From assembly GCA_965240325.2 (NCBI GenBank), contig OZ251244.1, positions 186,001 to 250,000 of the forward strand: a stretch of 64,000 nucleotides of DNA. Reading direction: 5' to 3'. The notes under the pieces are model-generated. The model did no database searches. It was not told the origin of the DNA and was given only the letters and a program-made list of their open reading frames with translations. This document shows, piece by piece, positions 55,813 through 64,000 of the stretch. The position numbers and the translations under genes are program-made. The DNA comes from Rebecca billardiae RCC1528. Taxonomy: Eukaryota > Haptophyta. The stretch's first letter is position 1. Each line of letters opens with the position of its first letter.

Positions 55813-57356
55813 CTGGCGGGCGGGGCGGGGTCGGCGGGCCGTGCCAGCAGTGCTGTCGCAATAATGTTTATTCCTCTGCGGGTTCGCGTCTTTCCACATT
55901 CGCTCGTGGCCGTGGGTGACGGACAGTCCGAGGGCGAGGACCAGTGACACCTGTCAACGTTCGCCCACGTGAGTAGCACACGTCTGTGCGCATCAGCGAG
56001 GCCCACACCCACGAGGGAATGTGCAGCACGCGGGGCGGGGCGGGTAGCCCGTTGCTCCGCGCGAGCGCAGGTGCGCGCTGTATGTGCCGCATCTCGACCG
56101 CGATGGCGTAATCGAGCGCCTCGCCGCCGACGAAGCCGCCAGAGTAGATCATGTGCATGTCCTCCTGCCGCCAGCCGAGAGCGGTCGTCGCGAGGATGCT
56201 TGCCGATGTCGGCTCCAGGCATGATGGGCTCGGCGCAGGCCGCGTTGACGTCGTACACGGCCGCCACGCTGAGCACGAGCGCGTTGACGTTCACGCGGTC
56301 GTCGCTCTTCGCCTCTTTGACAGGTCTGGCGCCTGCGTGCTCGGCGGCACAAGGAGCTGTTGGTTGTGCGCGCGCGCGCGCACAGCGACAGCGTGTGCCA
56401 CTCGCGATCGAGAGTGGGCACGAGCTGCTCAGGCAGGCACATGAATCGCAGCGCATCCGTCACCGGCGTGACGACGTCCGCCTCGTCCCGCAGCACCTGC
56501 GCCATGGACGAGGATGGCGCGTCGATGTTGCATGCTCGACGATTCATCTCTCTGCGGATGGCATCACGGGCTTGTCTGTGTCGCGCTGCGGCGAGGGTCG
56601 CCAACTCGCGAAGACGCGGTTGCTGCCACGACGACAGACCCGGGAGGTGCGTCCGCTGCGCGTCGTACGCCGTTGGCGCTGCGCTTCCGTCGCATTGGTC
56701 ACCGTCGACGCCATGCAGGCCGGACGTGGGCTTTCGGCTGACGGGCTGAGGGACCGCGCTGGGCGAGCGACAGTCCGGTGCGCAGATTCCGGCGATCGAG
56801 TTCAGAAGGCCGCGCCAAATCTTGCGTCGCGTGCGATGGCGCTTCCCGCCCGCGAGACACCTCGTGTTGAGTGCGTTTCCGCACCGAGCCCGACGCGCGG
56901 CGGTGGATCGCGCGAGGTGGCTGTTGTGCGCAGCGCTTGATGCTATGGCCAGTGCGAGCGCTCGACGTGCAAGTCGGGCGAGGATCGCCCCAGGTCGCAC
57001 GATCGTGTACGCGCCGAGCGTGCCTCCAGACGCGTCGACTTTAGCCCCCGTTCGACCTGCACGCGAGACGACGAGGGCAGCAATCGCGACTCGGGCGAAA
57101 ACCCGTCTAGGGAATCCTCGCGCGATGTCCGCGCCGGCGTTGGATTTGGCGCGCGCCGCCCATGCGCTCCGCGCCATCGGCTAACTCTTTTTCGGCCGAG
57201 CGTCCCCAGTGGGAGCTGCGAGGGCGCCCGGTAGTGAGCGAGGCGATTTTCTTTCTTGGCGAGGCGATTTTCTTTTTCTTTATTCTTGTCTTTTCCTTAT
57301 ATCCTTTTCCCGGGCACTACAAGGGGCGAACCTACGGCCCGTCATTATTTATTATT
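55813..57356 (-). repeat. Degenerate gene-like direct repeat, copy B
   Basis: Copy B of the repeat at 15931-17371, in the same orientation and about 100 bp longer. The additional length includes a segment near 55945-55995 and another near 56310-56350 that copy A lacks. The same two minus-strand protein-like stretches occur, RVNVNALVLSVAAVYDVNAA and MHMIYSGGFVGGEALDYAIA, again out of frame with one another, so the frame break predates the duplication. Within the first stretch most of the few differences from copy A change amino acids, which argues against current selection on that protein. The T-rich tract and the shared motif around the sequence cccgggcactacaagg mark the right end. It lies between non-coding DNA and the 3' end of the subtilase gene. 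Confidence 0.8.
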
Positions 57357-57904
57357 GAGTCGTCATGACGATGATGATATATATCCCGTGTCTCATCCGA
57401 TCATCTCGGCTGATGAGCCGCCGGTCGTGCGCCGTGTCGCGGCCCGCGCCCGCGGCGCCCGGCGGCGCCGACCGCGGCCCACCGCGGACCGCCGCACTAG
57501 CTGCCGCAGGAGCCGGAGGCTCCTCGGCTGCCCGGGACGCCACTCTGGCCAGATGGCGGCCCGCGCAGAAGTCCGTGAGCAAGTGCGCAGCGTGTCAGTA
57601 CCGTCGGACGATGGGCAGCTTCGTCGTCGCGTCGAGGGCAATGTTGAGTGGGCGAAAAGCGGCTCGAGTGCGTGGAATAGAAAGAACCGCTCACGCAGAC
57701 ATGAGGTACAAGAGTGGCACTGACAAGACGTCAGCGGCCGTGCGCCAGACAGGGACTGAGGGAGGTTGAGAAGGAGGGACGGACAGGTCACAGGAGCACA
57801 GAGGCGAGGGGGAGCAGAGGCGCGTGCATCACGCACACACCGCCTCAAAGGCAGCGGCCGCCGACCGCGAGGGCGGAGCCGGGGCGCAGAGCGCAGCCCG
57901 GACA

Positions 57905-60900
57905 TCACGGCATCCACGGCGGCACGCCGCTCCGGCCGATCGCCGCCGTGCGCGAGCCGCGCCGCCCCTCCTGCTGCTGCGCGGCCGACGCCGGCGCGGG
58001 CGTGGCCGGGGCATCGATCGCGACAACGTGCGGGCCGTCCGCCGGTGCCGCGGCCGGCGCGGAGCCGAAGAGGAGCACCACCGGCGCCAGCGCCGCATTC
58101 AGCGCCGAGCGCCAGTCGGCGCCCGCCGCCGCGTCGTCGCCCGCCGCAGACCCCTCCTCCGAGGGCACGGCGGGCGTGCCCACGGCGAGCGTAGGCCCAC
58201 GGAGCGCCTTGTCGCGCGCGCGCTGCCGGCGCACGCGCCACGCGAGCACGCCGCCGACGCAGCACAGCGCGGCGGCGACTCCGGCGATGGCGCCAACCCA
58301 CTCGACGGACAAGCCGGGGAGAAGCTCGCCGTCCACGCTGGCGGCCTGTGCGCTCGGGTCGATGCCTGGGCCGTTGCCCTTGCCGCCGCCCTTGCCACCG
58401 CCCTTGCCACCACCCTTGCCACCGCCCTTGCCATTACCGTTGTTGCCCCTCGGCGGCGGGCTCGGCGACGGCGGGGGCGACGGGCTTGGCGACGGCGAGG
58501 GCGGCGGGCTCGGTGACGGCGAGGGCGACGGGCTCGGCGACGGCGACGGCGGCGGACTCGGCGAGGGCGACGGCGGCGGGCTCGGCGAGGGCGACGGCGG
58601 CGGATTCGGCGACGGCGACGGCGGCGGGCTCGGCGACGGCGACGGCGGCGGGCTCGGCGACGGGGAAGGCGGCGGGCTCGGCGACGGCGAGGGCGGCGGG
58701 CTTGGCGAGGGCGACGGCGGCGGGCTCGGCGACGGCGAGGGCGGCGGGCTTGGCGAGGGCGACGGCGGCGGGCTCGGCGAGGGCGACGGCGGCGGGCTCG
58801 GCGACGGCGAGGGCGACGGCGGCGGGCTCGGCGACGGCGACGGCGGCGGGCTCGGCGACGGCGGGCTCGGCGAGGGCGAGGGCGACGGTGACGGCGCCGG
58901 ACTCGGCGACGGCGACGGGCTTGGCGACGGCGACGGCGGCGGGCTCGGCGACGGCGACGGCGGCGGGCTCGGCGACGGCGACGGCGGCGGGCTCGGCGAG
59001 GGCGACGGCGGCGGGCTCGGCGACGGCGACGGCGGCGGACTCGGCGAGGGCGACGGCGGCGGGCTCGGCGACGGCGACGGCGGCGGGCTCGGCGACGGCG
59101 ACGGCGACGGGCTCGGCGACGGCGAGGGCGGCGGGCTCGGCGACGGCGACGGCGGCGGGCTCGGCGACGGCGACGGCGGCGGGCTCGGCGACGGCGACGG
59201 CGGCGGGCTCGGCGACGGCGACGGCGGCGGGCTCGGCGACGGCGACGGCGGCGGGCTTGGCGAGGGCGACGGCGGCGGGCTCGGCGACGGCGACGGCGGC
59301 GGGCTCGGCGACGGCGACGGCGGCGGGCTCGGCGAGGGCGAAGGCGACGGGCTCGGAGATGGCGCCGGCGGCGAGGGCGGCGCCAGCGGCGGCTCACAGC
59401 CGGTCATGCTCAGCGTGTAGTCACCCTCGCTGCTCGAGTACCCCTCGACCATCACGACGTAGCCAGAGTTGAACGGCACGTCGAGCGTGATCAGCGAGGT
59501 GAGCCCGCAGCTCCCGTCGTCGTTGTCCGCGACCTGCCCGCCGCCCGCCTGCGGGCAGCCGTCGTACACGCGGAGGTACGTGTCGTAGTTGGAACCGCAC
59601 GTGTCGAAGGTGAGCGCGGCGCCGTGGCCGTCGATCGAGTAGTAGTGCTCGCCCGACGGGTTGCCCGCGTCGGAGGGCGCGCCGACGGTCGAGCCGGTGA
59701 CGGGGGTGCCGCACACGATGGCGCCGGTCAGGCACACCTGGTTGAGCGGCGGGCTTGGCGGCGCCGGCGGCGAGGGCGGCGCCGAGGGCGGCGGCGGGCT
59801 CGGCGAGGGCGATGGCGGCGGGCTCGGCGGCGGCGGGGGCGACGGCGGCGGGCTCGGCGCCGCGGGCGGCGCCGGCGGCGAGGGCGGCGCCGGCGGCGGC
59901 TCGCAGCCGGTCATGCTCATCGTGTAGTCACCCTCGCTGCTCGAGAACCCCTCGACCATCACGACGTAGCCAGAGTCGAACGGCACGTTGAGCGTGATCA
60001 GCGAGGTGAGCCCGCAGCTCCCGTCGTCGTTGTCCGCGAGCTCCACGCCGCCCGCCTGCGGGCAGTCGGTGTACACGCGGAGGTACGTGTCGTAGTTGGA
60101 ACCGCACGTGTCGAAGGTGAGCGCGGCGCCGTGGCCGTCGATCGAGTAGTAGTGCTCGCCCGACGGGTTGCCCGCGTCGGAGGGCGCGCCGACGGTCGAG
60201 CCGGTGACGGGGGTGCCGCACACGATGGCGCCGGTCAGGCACACCGGGCTGGGCGGCGGGCTGGGCGGCGCGGGCGGCGCGGGCGGCGAGGGCGGCGGCG
60301 AGGGCGGCGGCGGCGGCGAGGGCGGCACGGGCGGCGGGCTGGGCGGCGCAATCTGGTACGCCTGGAGCAGGAGCGCGGGCGGCGCCGGCGCGCCGGTGAT
60401 CACGCCGGGCACCGCCGCCGCGAGGAGCTCCGCCAGGATCGCGTCGGGCGTCGGCGCCGTCGTGCCGCCCAGCGCCTGCAGGTGCTGCGCCACCACGCCG
60501 GCCACGTGCGGGCACGCCATCGAGGTGCCAGAGATCGTGTTGGTCGCGTCAGGCCCGCCGATCCACGCGGAGAGGATGGAGGAGCCGGGCGCGTAGATGT
60601 CGACGCACGTGCCGTAGTTGGAGAAGGAGGACATCGCGTCGGTCGACGTCGTCGAGCCCACCGTGATCGCCTCCGGCGCCGACGCGGGGCTCTTGCTGCA
60701 CGCGTCGCCACTGTCGTTGCCGGCCGCGACGACGGTCGTCACGCCCGCGTTGTACAGGCCGGTGACCGCGTCGTTGACGGCCTGCGAGAAGGGGCCGCCG
60801 AGGGACATCGAGGCGACGCGGAGCGGGTTCTGCGTCTGCGCCGCCACCCAGTCCATCCCCGCGATCACGTCGGCGTACGAGCCCGAGCCCGAGCAGCCGA

Positions 60901-61653
60901 GCACGCGCACGCCGTGCAGCGTCGCCCCCTTCGAGACGCCGTAGAGCGTGCCGAGCGCGCTGCCGGCGCAGTGCGTGCCGTGGCCTGCGCGAGCGGGGCG
61001 CGGCGAGCGGCGAAGAGGGGCGGGGGCATGCGGCGTGAGCGCTGCGCGCTGCTGCAGACGAGCGCGCGCGGCGCGCGGTCGGCCTGGGCGCAGCGCACGG
61101 CCGCGCGCGCACCGTCGCAGTCCTCGGGGTCGGAGTCGTCGTCCACGTAGTCGATGCCGTCGCCGAGGCGGCCGCTCCACTCGTTGTGCGCGCTGTTGAT
61201 CCCCGTGTCGATGATGTACACGTGCGCGCCCGAGCCGTCGGCGGGCACGTCGAAGACGCCGTCGAGCGGCAGGTTGGGCTGGTCGATGCGGTCGAGGCCC
61301 CACGGCGGCGGCGTCTGGAGCGCGTACGCGATCTGGTCCTTCTCGACCGTGGCGCCCTCCGCCTCGAGCTGCGCCTTGGCCTCGTCGGTGAGCGTGCCCA
61401 CGAACCCGTCGAGCACGGCGGTGAACTCGCGAGCCACGTTCGCCGAGCCGGCGGGGAGGTTGGCCAGCACCTCGCGTGCGCGCTCCGAGCGCCGCCCGGG
61501 GCCCTTGCCGGGTGAGCCAGGTGGGGCCGTCGGCGCGCCAAAGGACACGATGTACCGCGGGGAGCCGCTGTCGTCTCCGGCAAGCGCGCCGCACGCCGCG
61601 AGCAAGAGCAGCGAGGCCACGAGAGCGGGGTGGCGAGGCGTCGTGCGCGGCAT
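57905..61653 (-). CDS. Membrane-anchored subtilase (S8) with tandem PPC domains and (SP)n stalk
   Basis: Two exons in frame: 61653-61113 and 60984-57905; 1,206 residues. A signal peptide ([16 protein letters not shown]) is followed by an inhibitor-I9-like propeptide ([10 protein letters not shown]...[21 protein letters not shown]). The proteinase-K-like catalytic domain has Asp in [10 protein letters not shown], His in [12 protein letters not shown] (completed by the splice junction), the oxyanion Asn in VVAAGNDSG, and Ser in [13 protein letters not shown]. Two near-identical PPC-like domains follow ([20 protein letters not shown] to [10 protein letters not shown]), then about 300 residues of (SPSPPP)n stalk, a GKGGG repeat, a transmembrane helix ([20 protein letters not shown]) and a cytosolic tail of about 100 residues ending GVPPWMP. 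The layout indicates a secreted, cell-surface-tethered protease with a hydroxyproline-rich-type stalk. Its substrate is unknown; cell-covering remodelling is a guess. Confidence 0.93.
58376..59380 (-). repeat. (SPSPPP)n and GKGGG coding minisatellites of the subtilase
   Basis: About 58455-59370 is a tandem array of 18-bp and related units encoding Ser-Pro-Ser-Pro-Pro-Pro, with unit length drifting between 12 and 24 bp. At 58376-58435 a 12-bp unit encodes Gly-Lys-Gly-Gly five times. The first forms the extended stalk of the protease and the second sits just outside its transmembrane helix. Confidence 0.93.
59404..60256 (-). repeat. Tandemly duplicated PPC domain exonic segments
   Basis: Two segments of about 330 bp in the subtilase gene, roughly 59404-59735 and 59911-60244, encode the two PPC-like domains. 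Over 100 bp at their C-terminal-coding/N-terminal-coding edges (for example 59600-59735 against 60112-60244) are identical, and the rest differs at few positions. This indicates a recent internal duplication or gene conversion. Confidence 0.9.
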
Positions 61654-62925
61654 GCCGTTCGTGGAGTTCGCGCGCCCTCGACCGACCGGCGACGACGGCT
61701 GCGCAGCTCGTTGAACGGAACTCGCCTCTCGATCGCGTGTCGCGCGCGCGTCTCGAGACCAGCCGGCTACCGTTCATTATTTAAAAGGGGGGGGGCGGCC
61801 GGCCAACGAGTTTTCCTTCCGGCCGGCCGGCCCCGGCCAGCCAATCACGGACTCAGACCTTCATCCACTGCTATCAATCAGATAATATTGAGACAATCAC
61901 GAGCAGGCCGCGCCAATCACCGAACGATTCAAACTCTCAGACCGACATCAACAACCAACTTTTGAGTGCTTGAATTGTTGTACTCATATGGTTAGCCCTG
62001 AATATGAGCTTGATCATTCATTAATGATAAGTTCTGGCCTCCATCTGGTTAGCCTCTGATATCACGGTATTCTACGCTCAGCGTCGATGAATACACGCAT
62101 ATGCTGCTGTATTTTGAGCTCACATATTCGTCACAGTTGGTCCATTTTGAGCGCTATGATCGGCCTGAATATAGCGGCTCAGCTTTTGATATGGTCCTTG
62201 GCTATCATACCAATTACTGCCAGCGACCAGCTCGACCAGCTTGGATGCCTTGGAAGCCTCACGTCAGGCGTGCACTGTGCAGCCTGTAGGAAGCCTCGCC
62301 GCGGCAGGCAACACGATGTTGGGCGATGCAAGCTCCTCGAGCACACGCTGGAGCGTAGTGGAGAGCCCGTCTTGGGCACACGCAACGCGTGCGATGCTGC
62401 ATGCGCATGAGCACGCGCGCACAAGCTGCTAGGCTAATGGTCCTCAAGCTGCCGCACAGCGGTCCCGTCGCGGAGACATCATCGTCACAGAGCGGTCGGA
62501 CTACGACTGAAGGCGCCTACAGTCACAGGCTGACACTTACTCTTCTAGGACGATGGATCGCGTGCTGACTAGTCACGCGAGACGCCGGACACCCGCCGCA
62601 GGCCATACGCCAGCCCGCGGCGCAGGCCCATTCCGCGATCGCGACCGTTCCGCGGGACCACAGGCACAAGCCGACAGCGCGGATGAGTGAATGACCGGCC
62701 CGCCGCCGTCGAGTTGATCATACAGTACTAAAGTATGTCCGATATTCCGAAATCCGATAATAATCTGAATCGTGAGCCGCGCGCCGCTAGTCTGCCACCG
62801 CTACCAGCGCCCTGGCTGACGAGTTGTGTGTACCGTACGAGGCATCGGAAGCGCGGCATCGCACGTCGAATCAGCATCAGCAGGCTCACGGCCAGCCGTG
62901 CGTGCCAGCCCGCGGCGCGCGCTTA
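61654..62925. other. Intergenic, AT-rich core, no gene seen
   Basis: About 1.3 kb between the subtilase start and the MFS transporter stop. A run of nine or ten G lies near 61787. From about 61860 to 62230 the sequence is AT-rich. No open frame with recognisable content. Confidence 0.6.
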
Positions 62926-64000
62926 TTATGATGGCGGCTCGGGATGCGGCTCGTCGGCGGGCACCGGCATCATTGGCGCGTCGCGCGGCGCAGACGATGC
63001 GGGCGCACGAGGCGTTCGCGTCGGCGGCCCATGGGACCGCGCGTCGTCGCCGCCACCGGGTGCTGCCGCGCGCGTCGGTGCGGTGATGGGCATTCCGCCT
63101 CCGCCAGCCTGGGCTGCTGCCGCGGGCTCGTCGTCGGCATCGCCGCCGACCGCGGCGTGCGGCGCGGCGCGCGGCGCGGGCTCGTCGGGCGCACCCGCCT
63201 CGGGCTGCTTGCTGTCGAGCGCGCGCGGCATGCACAGCGTGAGCGCCGCGGTGAGCGCGCAGCACAGCGCGACCACGACAAAGACGGCAAAGCGAGACAC
63301 GCCGCACCCGGCCGGCGCGCGCGCGCTCCCGCCGCCGTGCGCGAGCGTGTCGGCTGCGGCCGCGCGCGCGGCCGCGGCGGCGGCGCCGCCGCCGCTGCTC
63401 ACCGCCACCGCGTCCGGGTCGTCCCCGCCGCCCGCCAGCGCGGCCTCCACCGCCTCCTCGGCCGCCTCCGCGCGCACGGCCCCGCTGATGGACCACGCAA
63501 ACAGCGGCGCGCCCGCGGCCGGACCCGCCGCCTTGGCGAGGGCGGAGACGACGGTGGCGACGCCGTTGGCGGTGCCGCGCTTGGGCGCGGGCACGGAGTT
63601 GTTGATGAGCAGGAACATCACCGTGAAGCCCGACGTGGCGACGAAGGACTTGACGTTGAGCGCGAGCACGAGACACAGCCACAGGAGCGGGGGGACCGCC
63701 GCTGGGCCGGGCGGCGGCGCGGCCGACGGCAGCAGTGCCTGCGTCGCAGGGATGGCAAGGGCGGCGACAACGCCGGCCAGCGCGACCACGCGCAGCGTGA
63801 CGCGCGCCCCGAGCGCCCTTGTCAGCGCCGGGAACACCGCGAGCTGGAACAGCACGAGCGGCGGCCCCGTGAGCGCGGCCGCGCTGCCGATCTGCGCCGC
63901 GCTAAAGTCGAGGCAGCCGAGCGCGTACAGCGCGTAGGTTTCGTCAAGCATCAGCTGGGCGAGGGACCACACGCCGTACGGCGTGAGGACGACGAGGAAC
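62926..64000 (-). CDS. MFS transporter, ZIFL-like, C-terminal part (cut by right edge)
   Basis: An open frame enters from the right edge and stops at 62926; 358 codons are visible and the N-terminal half lies outside. At least five hydrophobic helices are visible: WSLAQLMLDETYALYAL, LTGPPLVLFQLAVFPAL, VTLRVVALAGVVAALAI, VPPLLWLCLVLALNVKSF and FAVFVVVALCCALTAALTL. The block FLLINNSVPAPKRGTANGVA with ALAKAAGPAAGAPLFAWSI matches the 'INNAVP...RGAANG...S..KAIGPA..G..F.WS' region of plant ZINC-INDUCED FACILITATOR-like transporters, a major facilitator group that moves organic acids/phytosiderophores, K+ or auxin with protons. A 60-residue Ala/Gly/Asp loop interrupts the last helices, and the C-terminal 110 residues are a Pro/Ala-rich cytosolic tail. 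Substrate unknown. Confidence 0.82.
   Translation of the reverse strand, partial: FLVVLTPYGVWSLAQLMLDETYALYALGCLDFSAAQIGSAAALTGPPLVLFQLAVFPALTRALGARVTLRVVALAGVVAALAIPATQALLPSAAPPPGPAAVPPLLWLCLVLALNVKSFVATSGFTVMFLLINNSVPAPKRGTANGVATVVSALAKAAGPAAGAPLFAWSISGAVRAEAAEEAVEAALAGGGDDPDAVAVSSGGGAAAAAARAAAADTLAHGGGSARAPAGCGVSRFAVFVVVALCCALTAALTLCMPRALDSKQPEAGAPDEPAPRAAPHAAVGGDADDEPAAAAQAGGGGMPITAPTRAAAPGGGDDARSHGPPTRTPRAPASSAPRDAPMMPVPADEPHPEPPS

Noticed and set aside
58440-59380. Regularly spaced repeats, considered as a CRISPR array
   Set aside because: Unit length drifts, there are no unique spacers, and the repeats encode an in-frame Ser/Pro stalk of a eukaryotic protein.

Overview
The window is eukaryotic nuclear DNA. 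Every recognisable gene is a nuclear-type gene, nine of them are split by spliceosomal introns, and genes are separated by long non-coding gaps. Genes are extremely GC-rich, with third positions almost all G or C and proteins full of Ala, Gly, Arg and Pro runs. The gaps are clearly less GC-rich. Together these features suggest a high-GC unicellular alga: a plant-type proline-catabolic ALDH12, a protein whose N-terminus looks like a signal-peptide-led plastid presequence, large (SP)n proteins, CPWD-type ankyrin repeats, and TTAGGG-type repeats. A red-lineage alga such as a haptophyte or pelagophyte fits best, but I cannot resolve which.

Layout, left to right. (1) 50-4192, minus: kinesin-8-like motor, running off the left edge. 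(2) 5173-10014, minus: BTB-ankyrin-FYVE protein (Rabankyrin-5/ANKFY1 type). (3) 10617-15471, minus: very large low-complexity protein with C-terminal ankyrin repeats. (4) 15931-17371: copy A of a degenerate 1.4-1.5 kb direct repeat; copy B is at 55813-57356. (5) 17371-18804, minus: polysaccharide pyruvyl-transferase family. (6) 19733-22825, minus: presequence-bearing atypical SDR-like protein. (7) 23770-25272, plus: GT61-like glycosyltransferase behind a perfect hairpin and a possible gene fragment. (8) 25612-27405, minus: F-box-like/ankyrin protein. (9) 28485-29756, minus: inositol polyphosphate kinase. (10) 31531-35271, plus: tandem cNMP-binding-like protein. (11) 38957-39640, plus: isochorismatase-like hydrolase. 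(12) 41069-44582, plus: delta-1-pyrroline-5-carboxylate dehydrogenase (ALDH12). (13) 46437-49169, minus: bZIP factor, divergent from (14) 49871-52948, plus: RBM5/RBM10-like splicing factor. (15) 57905-61653, minus: membrane-anchored subtilase with two PPC domains. (16) 62926-64000, minus: MFS transporter (ZIFL-like), cut by the right edge.

The genes do not form one pathway. They are an ordinary mixed eukaryotic set: endosomal trafficking, phosphoinositide/inositol phosphate signalling, cell-surface glycan synthesis, proline catabolism, splicing and transcription. I found no operon, CRISPR array, tRNA or rRNA.

The strongest system-level observation is in splicing. I could place 37 introns by reading frame and homology. 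28 have a GTGCG donor, three are best read as GC-AG introns (GCGCG donor), and acceptors are almost all GCAG with no polypyrimidine tract. Other notable points are a bZIP basic region lacking its invariant Asn, an intron made largely of telomere-like and other short repeats, recently duplicated PPC domains, and an identical 14-bp palindrome reused in two unrelated coding regions.

Gene models were built by eye from frame continuity, so exon edges are exact only where frame and homology agree. Translation starts are the least certain part.
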